A DNA stretch of 27,224 bases from JAGORL01 sp964372415 (GTDB taxonomy: Bacteria > Patescibacteriota > Patescibacteriia > UBA9934). Below the pieces are notes generated by a model. It was not told the DNA's origin and made no database searches. It was given only the letters and a program-made list of their open reading frames with translations. Positions 15,679-23,777 of this stretch are shown piece after piece. The stretch spans positions 1 to 27,224 of the forward strand of contig CAYJQH010000010.1 in the NCBI GenBank assembly GCA_964372415.1, in the 5' to 3' direction. A program made the position numbers and the translations under genes. The first letter of the stretch is position 1. Each line of letters begins with the position of its first letter.

Positions 15679-16793
15679 TCAAAAACATTTCGAGCGGAGA
15701 CGTCTTGTCTCAGATAGGCTTCCATGAACAATGTAAGTTCGCCATTTAAGATGGCTTCTGGGTCGGTAGTCTCGATTTCGGTGCGATGATCTTTAACGAG
15801 CTTGTAAGGGTGCAACACGTAACTCCTAATCTGGTTGCCCCAAGCAGCGGTTTTGTGTTCGCCTTTAACGTCGGCCAGCTTGGAGGCCCGGGCGTCAACC
15901 ATGAGCCGATAAAGCTTTGATTTTAAGAGCCGCATGGCAGTGGCTTTATTTTGACTTTGCGACCGCTCATTCTGACACGAAACGACCGTGCCGGTTGGCA
16001 AATGGGTAATACGAACTGCCGAATAAGTGGTGTTGACTGACTGCCCACCTTTGCCCGAAGCCATAAAAGTGTCGATCCGTAGGTCATCGGGGGGAATTTC
16101 GAGCGCTGTTTCATCAACTTCGGCAAATTCCGGCAGAACTTCGACCAAGGCAAATGTGGTGTGACGCATCTGCTCGGCGTCAAAGGGCGAAATTCTAACC
16201 AGACGATGAACGCCGTGTTCAGAACGTAACCAGCCATAGGCATGACGTCCACGAATCGCCAAGGTTACGCTCTTGTAACCCGTGATGTCGCCTCGTGATT
16301 CATCAAGAATTTCGACTTGCCAGTCTTGAGCTTCGGCAAATCGTGTATACATCCGCAACAGCATGGCCACCCAGTCGTTGGCATCTGTTCCCCCGGCCCC
16401 GGCGTGAATGGAAAGAATCGCGTTTCGGCTGTCGAATTCACCCGAGAACAACATTTTGAATTCAAGATCAGCGAATTTTTTTTCGAGTGTGTCAAGCGCC
16501 TTACCTGCCTCCTCATGCATCGCAGTGTCACTCTCGTTATCGGCAAGCTCAGCCACCTCGCTAATGTTGCTTAGTTCAGCCCGCACCGCTCTCATCTCCT
16601 CAATCTCTTTTTTGATAACTGATGCCTCTTGCGACAAGATTCGAGCTGTCTCCTGATTACTCCAAAAACCAGGCTCTGACATGAGCCGATCAAGCTCAAC
16701 GGCACGTGCTTCCATCTCCGGAAATCGCAAAGCCGCCTCAGCTTTCGCCAGGCGGTCTTTGAGAGTTTCGAGTCGTATTGTGAGGTGCGACAT
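15663..16793 (-). CDS. prfB: Peptide chain release factor 2
   Basis: RF2 reads UAA and UGA in the ribosomal A site and triggers peptide release. Numbered from the ATG at 16793 (376 residues), the SPF codon-recognition tripeptide is at 202-204 (RISPFDA) and the catalytic GGQ at 249-251, within SGKGGQSVNTT. The N-terminal coiled coil and the AGAGGTDA region are present. The frame also opens 5 codons earlier at a TTG (16808), which I consider less likely. The gene is one uninterrupted frame, so the programmed +1 frameshift found in many prfB genes is absent. It is the last gene of the groES-groEL-Tic20-like run, 140 nt downstream of its neighbour, and may have its own promoter in that gap; I could not pick one out. 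Confidence 0.95.
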   Translation of the reverse strand: MSHLTIRLETLKDRLAKAEAALRFPEMEARAVELDRLMSEPGFWSNQETARILSQEASVIKKEIEEMRAVRAELSNISEVAELADNESDTAMHEEAGKALDTLEKKFADLEFKMLFSGEFDSRNAILSIHAGAGGTDANDWVAMLLRMYTRFAEAQDWQVEILDESRGDITGYKSVTLAIRGRHAYGWLRSEHGVHRLVRISPFDAEQMRHTTFALVEVLPEFAEVDETALEIPPDDLRIDTFMASGKGGQSVNTTYSAVRITHLPTGTVVSCQNERSQSQNKATAMRLLKSKLYRLMVDARASKLADVKGEHKTAAWGNQIRSYVLHPYKLVKDHRTEIETTDPEAILNGELTLFMEAYLRQDVSARNVFESAKD

Positions 16794-16933
16794 AGAAAAC
16801 GTATCCAAGTTTGCGTATCTTCCTCGTCGACAGCTCCGTCGGGCTCACCGTATATCTATATACGCCTCGCCCTTACTCGCCGTCTCCTCGAATCTCGGCA
16901 AACTTAATACGTTTCTCTGTTTTGTGGAAATTG

Positions 16934-17341
16934 TTAAAGCTTGATTTTTTTTGCGTATTTGCCAAGCACCGGTATCTCCCATTCCTCCCCCTGCCAGGCC
17001 TTCCAGGCGCCGATCAGGATGGCGAGAATCAGTAGAACATTGAGTCCAAGAACAGCAATGAAGCCTAAAAACGGAATAAGAATCGAGACGATCGGCCCGA
17101 GTACGTTCAAGAGAATAGCGGCCACTGTGAGCACCAAACCCTGCCGGCCATGAAAAGTGGCGTAGGCATTCTTGTCAGACAGGAAAAGCGGTACAAAGAA
17201 CAGAACCGGAATGTAGCCAACGGCCGACATAAGACGAATTCGCTCCTCATTATTCATCTTGTTCTCGGATGTTTCTACTGTCCCGCTGGCCGTTCCACTT
17301 TCCGTGGGAGGTGTCACGGGCGCTTGCATGGTGTCGTTCAT
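16934..17341 (-). CDS. Tic20/DUF4870-like small membrane protein
   Basis: This 135-residue protein starts with a polar Pro/Thr/Ser-rich cytoplasmic stretch (1-35). Three hydrophobic segments follow, at about 37-54, 66-90 and 92-113. The linker SDKNAYATFHGRQGLVL between the first two is the signature I associate with the DUF4870/Tic20-like family (FH.KQGL.L), as is the C-terminal IPVLGKYAKKI. The role in bacteria is not established. ATG at 17341 lies 23 nt after groEL, so it is probably in the chaperonin operon and heat-regulated with it. Confidence 0.75.
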   Translation of the reverse strand: MNDTMQAPVTPPTESGTASGTVETSENKMNNEERIRLMSAVGYIPVLFFVPLFLSDKNAYATFHGRQGLVLTVAAILLNVLGPIVSILIPFLGFIAVLGLNVLLILAILIGAWKAWQGEEWEIPVLGKYAKKIKL

Positions 17342-17364
17342 ATGACTACAGCGTACTTGGTGTT

Positions 17365-18990
17365 TTAATACATGTCCATGCCCGGAGCGCCGCCCATCGC
17401 CGGAGATGTTTTCTCTTCTTTAGGAATCTCGGTAATTGCGGCTTCGGTTGTGAGAATCATCACCGCTACGGAGACCGCGTTTTGCAGAGCCGAACGCGTG
17501 ACCTTAGCCGGATCGATAATGCCAGTCGCCACCATGTCTACAAGCTCACCTGTAACAGCGTTCCAGCCTTGATTACCGCTCGTCTTCTTTACATGCTCAA
17601 CGATTATGCCGCCCTCCTTACCAGCGTTCTCGGCAATCTGCCGTAGCGGGGCTTCAAGCGCTCGATCAAGAATATTCTGACCCAGACGTTCGTCGCCTGT
17701 AAGCGACAAACTCTTAAAAGCATCGTCTTTGGCGCGGAGTAAAGCTACGCCACCACCAGCCACAATTCCTTCTTCAATAGCCGCCTTGGTAGCTGCCACG
17801 GCGTCTTCAATGCGGTGTTTCTTTTCTTTCATCTCAACTTCACTAGCTGCACCAACCCGAATAACACCAACACCTCCGGCAAGTTTGGCCATGCGCTCCT
17901 GAAGCTTTTCTTTATCGAAATCTGAATCGGTAACAGCAAACTGCTTTTTGATTTGTTCTACCCGTTCAGCGATCGCTTCTTTGCTACCAGCGCCCTCGAC
18001 GATCGTTGTCGTGTCTTTGGTGGCAATAACCCGACGAGCCTTACCGAGTACGTCGAGTCCAGCTGTTTCGAGTTTCATGCCTTTCTCTGGGCTCACGACC
18101 ACAGCACCTGTCACGACCGCGATGTCGTCTAACATGGACTTACGGCGATCACCGTAGGCCGGGGCTTTGACCGCCAGAATGTTAAAGGCGCCACGCAACT
18201 TGTTTACAACAATTGTCGCCAAAGCATCACCGTCAACTTCTTCGGCGATAATGACCAATTCCTTTTTGCCGGTCCGCGCCAGGTTCTCAAGTAGCGGCAA
18301 AATATCTTGAATCGAGCTAATTTTTTGATCGGTGAGCAAAATTGGCACCTCATGGTATTCCGATTCCATGCGTTCGGCATTAGTTACCATGTAGTGCGAA
18401 ATGTAACCCTTATCAAACTGCATGCCCTCAACTACGTCTACTTCAATACCAAACGAAGTACCTTCTTCAACGGTAATAACCCCATCCTTACTAACCTTGC
18501 TCATCGCTTGAGCAATCATGCTACCAAGCTCAGGATCGTTCGCGGCAATGCTCGCCACCTGCTTAATAGCATCTCCCTCAACTGGTTTGGCAATTTTTTT
18601 GATCGAATTCACCACAGCTTCAGTGGCTTTCTCCAAGCCACGACGCAAGGCCTGCGGATCAGCACCAGCGGTGACCACCCGCAAACCGTCCTCGACGATT
18701 GCTTGCGCCAGAACCGTAGCGGTTGTGGTACCGTCACCGGCTACATCGTTAGTTTTGGAAGCGACTTCTTTTACGAGAGTGGCTCCGAGATTTTCGAGCT
18801 TATCTGCGAGTTCGATTTCTTTGGCTACCGAAACGCCGTCTTTGGTCACCATGGGAGAACCAAAACCACGATCAATTATCACGTTGCGACCGGTCGGGCC
18901 CAAGGTTACTTTAACCGCGTTGGCTAAAGTGTCGACGCCAGCTTTTATTTTCTTACGTGCGTCTTCGTGAAAAGTAATTTGCTTTGCCAT
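17365..18990 (-). CDS. groEL: Chaperonin GroEL (Hsp60)
   Basis: GroEL is the 14-subunit ATP-driven folding chamber. From the ATG at 18990 the protein has 541 residues, the normal length, starting MAKQITFHEDAR. The ATP-binding VKVTLGPTGRNV (27-38) and the catalytic GDGTTT with D86 (85-90) are present, as is the GGGVALL region near the C-terminal third. The C-terminus ends GGAPGMDMY, a much-shortened version of the usual Gly-Gly-Met tail. The frame extends 10 codons upstream into groES; those residues are not family-like. It starts 1 nt after the groES stop with no clear SD, suggesting translational coupling. Confidence 0.98.
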   Translation of the reverse strand: MAKQITFHEDARKKIKAGVDTLANAVKVTLGPTGRNVIIDRGFGSPMVTKDGVSVAKEIELADKLENLGATLVKEVASKTNDVAGDGTTTATVLAQAIVEDGLRVVTAGADPQALRRGLEKATEAVVNSIKKIAKPVEGDAIKQVASIAANDPELGSMIAQAMSKVSKDGVITVEEGTSFGIEVDVVEGMQFDKGYISHYMVTNAERMESEYHEVPILLTDQKISSIQDILPLLENLARTGKKELVIIAEEVDGDALATIVVNKLRGAFNILAVKAPAYGDRRKSMLDDIAVVTGAVVVSPEKGMKLETAGLDVLGKARRVIATKDTTTIVEGAGSKEAIAERVEQIKKQFAVTDSDFDKEKLQERMAKLAGGVGVIRVGAASEVEMKEKKHRIEDAVAATKAAIEEGIVAGGGVALLRAKDDAFKSLSLTGDERLGQNILDRALEAPLRQIAENAGKEGGIIVEHVKKTSGNQGWNAVTGELVDMVATGIIDPAKVTRSALQNAVSVAVMILTTEAAITEIPKEEKTSPAMGGAPGMDMY

Positions 18991-18991
18991 A

Positions 18992-19300
18992 TTAGCTTTC
19001 GATAATAGCCATAATTTCATCAGCGTTCACCACCAAATATTTCTTCCCTTCACCTTTTTCGTTTTTAAGTTCAATTTCATCTGGTGCGTATTTTTTGAAA
19101 ACGACCACATCACCTGATTTGACTTCTATTAGCTGACGACTGCCGTTATCGAGAGTTCGACCGGGACCGACGGCAATGACCGTGCCACGTTCCGGACGTT
19201 CCTTGTCGGCCGTATCGGGAATAATGATTCCCAAGGCCGTGGTGGTTTCCTTGGGCGCTGACTCGATGATTACGTGATTGCCCAGCGGTTTGAGTTTCAT
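18992..19300 (-). CDS. groES: Co-chaperonin GroES (Hsp10)
   Basis: GroES caps the GroEL chamber as a heptameric lid. From the ATG at 19300 (MKLKPLGNHVII) it has 102 residues, the standard length. The mobile loop region (KETTTALGIIIPDTADKERPERGTVIAVGPG) and the closing VVVFKKYAPDEIE and YLVVNADEIMAII are all recognisable. An in-frame ATG 12 codons earlier (19336) lies inside the CIRCE-like element and upstream of the expected transcription start, so it is rejected. It is the first gene of the chaperonin operon. Confidence 0.97.
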   Translation of the reverse strand: MKLKPLGNHVIIESAPKETTTALGIIIPDTADKERPERGTVIAVGPGRTLDNGSRQLIEVKSGDVVVFKKYAPDEIELKNEKGEGKKYLVVNADEIMAIIES

Positions 19301-19326
19301 ATAAAATAAAAAGTTAAGGCGGCCAT

Positions 19327-19356
19327 AAATTAGCACTCGGACTCTTTGACTGTCAA
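19327..19356 (-). promoter_or_regulatory. groES promoter with extended -10
   Basis: On the minus strand TTGACA (19356-19351, a perfect -35) is followed after 18 nt by TAATTT (19332-19327), which is preceded by TGC, an extended -10. This predicts a leader of about 20 nt before the groES ATG. The promoter is fully overlapped by the CIRCE-like element. Confidence 0.7.
19330..19356. promoter_or_regulatory. CIRCE-like HrcA operator
   Basis: The plus strand reads TTAGCACTC, then exactly 9 nt, then GACTGTCAA. The first half is a perfect CIRCE half-site (consensus TTAGCACTC-N9-GAGTGCTAA) and the spacer is the right length. The second half matches only 6 of 9, and its reverse complement contains the -35 TTGACA. 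HrcA binding here would block RNA polymerase and give heat-inducible groESL. No hrcA gene is in the window. Confidence 0.75.
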
Positions 19357-19362
19357 CTAGAT

Positions 19363-19392
19363 AAAAATGGAGCCAGCCACGAGGACTGGCTC
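19363..19392 (-). terminator. Terminator of the orphan gene upstream of groES
   Basis: A 7-bp stem GAGCCAG/CTGGCTC (19370-19376 and 19386-19392) with a 9-nt loop is followed on the minus strand by a short T-run (19363-19367). The stem overlaps the stop codon of the orphan gene. Confidence 0.65.
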
Positions 19393-19750
19393 ACGAGGTG
19401 ACTTGAGTGGCCACATAACGTTCACGCTTGGTCAGCACGTCGCCCATGCGGCCGACTTGCCGAATCCAGGCCAGGCGACCACATGCAGTGAGATCAAAAC
19501 CGTACTGTCGCTTGAGGTCGACGACGATATTCTCAATTTTGCCATTAACCCTAAGCGTAAGCTCACGAAACGGCTCGAGCTCTCCCGGCCGTCGCAAAAG
19601 GAGCATGGTGTCGATAACGAGTGAGCTCCCTGTAAACTGCGGACGCCGCAACCAGCAACACCCGCGTCTCGTGGCAACCACGAGAACATCCCCCTCATGC
19701 AGCTGATCGACGACGAAAGTACCGTCAGCGATTTTGTACCCGATGTCCAT
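19391..19750 (-). CDS. Orphan small protein with strong SD, unknown function
   Basis: This 119-residue soluble protein starts MDIGYKIADGTFVVDQLHEGD. It is basic and strand-rich, with VLVVATRRGCCWLRR at about 22-36 and ELTLRVNGKIENIVVDLKRQYG in the second half. I recognise no family. The start at 19750 is set by GGAGG four nt upstream, one of the few strong SDs in this region. The frame is open further upstream only inside the ligase gene. It overlaps the ligase 3' end by 26 nt and has its own terminator. GC content is a little above that of its neighbours. It looks like a single-gene cassette placed at the end of the glycan cluster, which may have replaced the ligase's original last codons. 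Confidence 0.7.
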   Translation of the reverse strand: MDIGYKIADGTFVVDQLHEGDVLVVATRRGCCWLRRPQFTGSSLVIDTMLLLRRPGELEPFRELTLRVNGKIENIVVDLKRQYGFDLTACGRLAWIRQVGRMGDVLTKRERYVATQVTS

Positions 19751-21056
19751 TATTCCTCCGGTCCGGGAGGGTAACAGAATCTTCGCCAAGTCGCAAAGTA
19801 AGAGCCATTATATAAGCAATAAGCGCTAGACCTGACCAGAATGACCAAATGTAATGATCAAAAAATAAAATCACGAGTACCACATTGCCCATGGCAAAAG
19901 CCGCCACGGCCTCGCGTTTCGGAAAGCGTGAAAAATTAATTTTATCAATCGAACTCGACCAGGCACAAACCATAAGTAGACCTAGCAAACCGATTTCAGA
20001 CAAGATAAGTAATGGCACGTTGTGAATAGGCTGATAGTCCCAAACCGATTTTTGAGGATGTTCTTGTGCTAAAGCGAAGGCATAATTGCGTGGACCATTA
20101 CCGATAATCCAGTCTATGCCGTGCATCGTGCTTGGCCAGGCCAAGTATTGCTCCTTGCGTTCGTTAAGCGACAGGTCTTCAAGTCTCCCTCCGCCTCGTA
20201 CTTTTGCTACAACTTCTGGAGCGAAGAGGGAAAACACAAGTGTCACGCCAATCACCAAAGCAGCGAGCGGTATAACCACTCGACGAGCCAAATTGGTCGA
20301 CGGCGCTCTGAGCACAATGACCGCGAGAACAAGTCCAAGTGCTAATCCAAGCAAAGCAGAACGCGAAAGCGCTAGCAAAAGCCCAAGGGTGAGCACGATA
20401 ACAAGACCTCCCGCTAACCCCCTCCACTTTATAAACGGGGAACCAAAAGCAAGGCCCGCGAGAGCAACAGCTAAATAACCACCGAGGATGTTTGGGTGCG
20501 GAAATGGTCCGTAAGCTCGTAGCCATCGCGCACCGTCGATGATCACGACCGCATCGCCAGTACGTTCGGCGTCGCGAGTAGCTAGGCCAAAGATAGCCGA
20601 GGCTCCACTACCGCCAGTCATTACCTGATAAATGCCGAGTACAACTGGGACTAAGAGTCCAAAAACAAATCCTTTCATCACCTCTTTAACTCGCACTCGC
20701 TCATCAAGCAGGGCGGCAAAAAAGATAGCCGCAAATAATAGTTCCAAAAGTCCGGTAAAAGCTGCCACTGACCAATGTGCCAAGTAACTAGAGACAAGAG
20801 TAATCAGGTAGATGACGCTGCCGAAAGCGAGCGGAAAATAATACTGCTGACGAATTTTGGGTAGACCATGAACGGCATAAGCCGCCATGAGGCCAAAAAC
20901 GAGTATAACCTGTGAGGCGTACAGACTGAGCGTCGCAAACTCAGTCGGCGTGCCAGATAGATACGACCAGCCAAAGATATATCTAGTTTGCCAAGGAAGA
21001 AGGAAAGCAAAAATCGCTAATACGTAAGTTGGCTCTAGATAGCGCTTAAGCCTCAT
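19725..21056 (-). CDS. O-antigen ligase/polymerase family membrane protein (Wzy/WaaL-like)
   Basis: This 443-residue integral membrane protein has about ten to twelve hydrophobic segments. The family marks are YGPFPHPNILGGYLA (182-196) at the start of the Wzy_C region, LSRSALLG (230-237), and a large extracytoplasmic loop containing the conserved H345-N346 (IHNVPLLILSEIGLLG). FFDHYIW follows at 398-404. Such proteins transfer or polymerise lipid-linked glycans on the outer face of the membrane. Ligase versus polymerase cannot be told apart by eye. Its ATG overlaps the stop of the upstream nucleotidyltransferase-like gene (ATGA), so the two are translationally coupled. The last residues (PDRRNNGHRVQNR) are encoded by the overlap with the orphan gene and may not be ancestral. 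Confidence 0.85.
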   Translation of the reverse strand: MRLKRYLEPTYVLAIFAFLLPWQTRYIFGWSYLSGTPTEFATLSLYASQVILVFGLMAAYAVHGLPKIRQQYYFPLAFGSVIYLITLVSSYLAHWSVAAFTGLLELLFAAIFFAALLDERVRVKEVMKGFVFGLLVPVVLGIYQVMTGGSGASAIFGLATRDAERTGDAVVIIDGARWLRAYGPFPHPNILGGYLAVALAGLAFGSPFIKWRGLAGGLVIVLTLGLLLALSRSALLGLALGLVLAVIVLRAPSTNLARRVVIPLAALVIGVTLVFSLFAPEVVAKVRGGGRLEDLSLNERKEQYLAWPSTMHGIDWIIGNGPRNYAFALAQEHPQKSVWDYQPIHNVPLLILSEIGLLGLLMVCAWSSSIDKINFSRFPKREAVAAFAMGNVVLVILFFDHYIWSFWSGLALIAYIMALTLRLGEDSVTLPDRRNNGHRVQNR

Positions 21057-21961
21057 ATACCAAGCATGATTAATTTTTCCTGCAGTTGGCGAGTAATTTG
21101 GAGTCTGGCATCGTTGTGATGAAACTTTAGCATGTCGTCTTGAACGACCACGCGACTATCGCGATTCATCATCTCTTTTATAACCTTCGGTAGCCTTTCG
21201 AGCTGCAAAGTACGCGCTAGTTTTTCGGACAACGGCCACCTGACTAGTCGCCAGGCCGACTTAGGACGAAAACGCCAAGCCATACGATACGAAAAACTAT
21301 TCGGGAGCACCTGTTTAACCCAGTTATTTGCTTCACCGAACTTGTGAAACCAGTTTGCCCTCTCAAGTAGCGGCACAAGTGACTGACACCAGTATGAAAG
21401 GTATGGATCGTGCTCAGCAATTTTTACTTTTGAGAGATCCGCGGCACTCGGAGCAATAAAGAAACTTAAACAGATTGGGTCATGTGTGGTTTCTCCTGGA
21501 CGGGCTCTAAACAACTTGAGGGGCAGCGTGGCAAACAAGCGCGCGCTCCAGGTTCTGCCCTGTGTTGTTAAAATAAAAAGATCGATGTCGCTTTCGTTCG
21601 TCGTGTGCCGCCAGGCCAGGCTGTTGCAGACCGCAACACCCTCAATCCATGGTAGCCGAGCTAACAACTTCATGAAACGTCGCAGTTTAGAAAACTTCCG
21701 CGTGGCGTCATGAAACCGTTCCTGTCGTTCCGCTACTTGTGACCGAGTATCGCCAAGCGCATAAAAGCCCTGGTGCTCACTTACGTGTCTATTGATCGTC
21801 GGCGAAGTTTCTAAACGGCTGATAACCTGAGGCAGAGAAGTCTTGGTGCCGCCATCAACCATGAGCCATTTCCAGACCTCAAATGAAGTGAGCGGATATC
21901 CAAAAATTGAAAAGTAAGCCAGAGTTTTTAGAATCGCTTTGTCTAGGGTATCGCTTTCCAT
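21053..21961 (-). CDS. Nucleotidyltransferase-fold protein with N-terminal winged helix
   Basis: This 302-residue protein begins with a helical, winged-helix-like region (LKTLAYFSIFGYPLTSFEVWKWL, 11-33). It is followed by a polymerase-beta-like nucleotidyltransferase core. The hallmark is NS at 113-114, then after ten residues DIDLFIL with D125 and D127 as the metal-binding pair. The usual GS/GG is NS here, so activity is uncertain. The C-terminal half is basic and helical, without clear membrane segments. It lies between the LPG-synthase-TM gene (2 nt) and the ligase gene (4-nt overlap), which suggests a role in making or regulating an envelope glycan; this is inference. The start ATG at 21961 has only a weak AGGT-like SD. 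Confidence 0.7.
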   Translation of the reverse strand: MESDTLDKAILKTLAYFSIFGYPLTSFEVWKWLMVDGGTKTSLPQVISRLETSPTINRHVSEHQGFYALGDTRSQVAERQERFHDATRKFSKLRRFMKLLARLPWIEGVAVCNSLAWRHTTNESDIDLFILTTQGRTWSARLFATLPLKLFRARPGETTHDPICLSFFIAPSAADLSKVKIAEHDPYLSYWCQSLVPLLERANWFHKFGEANNWVKQVLPNSFSYRMAWRFRPKSAWRLVRWPLSEKLARTLQLERLPKVIKEMMNRDSRVVVQDDMLKFHHNDARLQITRQLQEKLIMLGI

Positions 21962-21963
21962 AC

Positions 21964-22992
21964 CTAACCTGGAATCAATTTTTCGCCGCGACGCACGGCA
22001 TGTGTGATACCAAATGCAATAAACAAAAAATCTCGCAAACGAATAATTATGGTATAGGCCACTGCGTTCACCTTTAGGCCAAGCACAGAAAACATGGCCG
22101 CGTTACTCCCTTCAAAGACCCCAAGTCCCGCCGGGATGGGTAAAAGGAGCGCCACGCCCGGCAAAGTACTCATCAGAAAAGCATCGCGTAAGGTTATTGA
22201 AACGCCAAGGAAATTAGTAATAAACGCGACTTCAATGGCTCTAAAGGCAGCCATAGTAAACGATAGAACGATAATAAAAAATATGATCGGCAGGCGTCCA
22301 ACAAAAAACTTAGACATCAAGCCTTCAGTTTCCGCTAACCAGTTCTCAAACTGGGCTACCGGTTTAAAACGAGTTAACTGAAAAATTCTGAGCAGGCGAT
22401 GAAAAAAGCCGGCGCCGCTCACCGTAAATAAAAAGAAAGCTAGTAAACATCCGGCCAGGATAATAATAAAAATCAATGGCCCGAGGAGTTGATTGGAAGC
22501 ACCCAAGCCCTGAATGAAAGCCAATACCAATCCAGCCAAAACATAAATAACGTAAGTTGAAATCTCGAAAGCCAAATCGAGTACCACTGAACCGGTGGCC
22601 TCTTTTAGAGGTACGTTATCGCTTCTGAGCATTGCTACTCTGACCGGCTCCCCCGCCACTTGTGCCGCCGGAGTTAGGTAACCAGCCGCAAAGCCCGACA
22701 TACGATGTAAAAACAAACGATGAAAAGGAATATGAACCGCATTTAGCGTCATGCGGTCTAAAATCAACTTCCAGCGAAATGTATAGAGACAAAAATTAAC
22801 GAGCGAAATGCTGACAAAGCCAGCAAACGGCAACCAGCCAAAAAGCGCCAAACTAGTCACGATGCTTTCTGGGCCGGTTTTAAAAACTAGCCAGGCAAAA
22901 ATCCCGCCGCCAAGAATTAATCCTCCAACCAAGAAAATTCCTCTTAAAAACTGCCTTCTTAACTCTTGCCCTGAGTGAGGTTGTGGGGACAT
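21964..22992 (-). CDS. LPG-synthase transmembrane-domain family protein (UPF0104), flippase-like
   Basis: This 342-residue polytopic membrane protein has about eight hydrophobic segments. The family motifs are SGFAAGYLTPAAQVAGEPVRV (99-119) and LPIPAGLGVFEGSNAAMF (284-301), characteristic of the lysylphosphatidylglycerol-synthase TM domain family (PF03706-type). The soluble aminoacyl-transferase domain is absent, so it is not MprF itself. Stand-alone members are thought to move or modify lipid-linked substrates. It leads the glycan cluster, and its ATG lies 8 nt after an extended -10, so the mRNA may be leaderless. No SD is seen. Confidence 0.87.
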   Translation of the reverse strand: MSPQPHSGQELRRQFLRGIFLVGGLILGGGIFAWLVFKTGPESIVTSLALFGWLPFAGFVSISLVNFCLYTFRWKLILDRMTLNAVHIPFHRLFLHRMSGFAAGYLTPAAQVAGEPVRVAMLRSDNVPLKEATGSVVLDLAFEISTYVIYVLAGLVLAFIQGLGASNQLLGPLIFIIILAGCLLAFFLFTVSGAGFFHRLLRIFQLTRFKPVAQFENWLAETEGLMSKFFVGRLPIIFFIIVLSFTMAAFRAIEVAFITNFLGVSITLRDAFLMSTLPGVALLLPIPAGLGVFEGSNAAMFSVLGLKVNAVAYTIIIRLRDFLFIAFGITHAVRRGEKLIPG

Positions 22993-23000
22993 ACGGAAAC

Positions 23001-23009
23001 AGTGTAACA
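23001..23009 (-). promoter_or_regulatory. Extended -10 promoter of the glycan cluster, leaderless
   Basis: The minus strand reads TGT-TACACT, ending 8 nt before the ATG at 22992. No clear -35 is visible. It lies in the short gap after yidC. The same TGTTACACT word serves the putative nusA promoter. Confidence 0.5.
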
Positions 23010-23029
23010 GAACCTCTTGCCTGCCGTGC

Positions 23030-23776
23030 TTAACTTTTAACTATCTCGTTAACCTCGCCTTTCTTGGGGTTCAAGAAATAGGCAAAAAGTAGATAAGTCA
23101 GTAACGTGCTTACAAAAATATAAAGTGTGACACCGCCTGGAAGAGTGGTGACGCCAATGACTAGCATGATAACCGGCAAAACATACATGGTTGTGCGGTT
23201 CATAGTAGCCATGACGTCCTCGTCCATGCTGGCTTTGGCACCTTGGACTGTCTTTGGAGGTCGACGGCTGACCATCTGACGCGCCTGGAAATATTGTGTC
23301 ACCGCAGCTAATACAGCTAATGGAATCGCCACTTCAGCCAAGTTCATGCCAAGAAACAACGGATTCATGGTTCCTGGATTATTAACAAAGGCGTACAAGA
23401 GGTCGGTATTTATCGTGCCAATCCCCGCCTTGAGCACTTGGAATAAAGTGATGAAAACAATGATCTGAATGATGGTCGGTAAACACGAGGCGAAGGGATT
23501 CACGTTGTGCGCCTTGTAAACACCCATGAGCTCCTTGGCCATGGTTTCTTTATCGTCTTTGTATTTCTTTTTAATCTCCTCAATCTTTGGTTGGACCTCT
23601 TGCAGTTCCTTTTGCGCCTTCATGGATTTGAAGGTGAGTGGAAAAAGAACTAATTTTACAATTACGGTAACCAAAATTATGGCTAACCCCAACCCTCCCC
23701 AAGGGAAGATGTCGTATAGGAAAACCAAAAGATTATAGAGTGGCTGGTAGAGAACGGCGGTAAAAATGTCTCCCAT
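23030..23776 (-). CDS. yidC: Membrane protein insertase YidC/Oxa1
   Basis: YidC inserts and folds membrane proteins, alone or with SecYEG. This 248-residue version is of the short Oxa1/SpoIIIJ type, without the large periplasmic domain of proteobacterial YidC. Order: TM1 (28-48) carrying K41 at the conserved basic groove position, the charged cytoplasmic coiled hairpin (about 51-90), TM at about 100-117, and further segments at 145-162, 197-212 and 215-234. The tail is basic. It starts 1 nt after the nusA stop and without an SD, so it is coupled to nusA. This differs from the common rpmH-rnpA-yidC-jag order. Confidence 0.93.
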   Translation of the reverse strand: MGDIFTAVLYQPLYNLLVFLYDIFPWGGLGLAIILVTVIVKLVLFPLTFKSMKAQKELQEVQPKIEEIKKKYKDDKETMAKELMGVYKAHNVNPFASCLPTIIQIIVFITLFQVLKAGIGTINTDLLYAFVNNPGTMNPLFLGMNLAEVAIPLAVLAAVTQYFQARQMVSRRPPKTVQGAKASMDEDVMATMNRTTMYVLPVIMLVIGVTTLPGGVTLYIFVSTLLTYLLFAYFLNPKKGEVNEIVKS

Positions 23777-23777
23777 A

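Noticed and set aside
18307..18927. 206-codon plus-strand frame opposite groEL
   Set aside because: groEL is certain on the other strand; this is a well-known type of antisense shadow.
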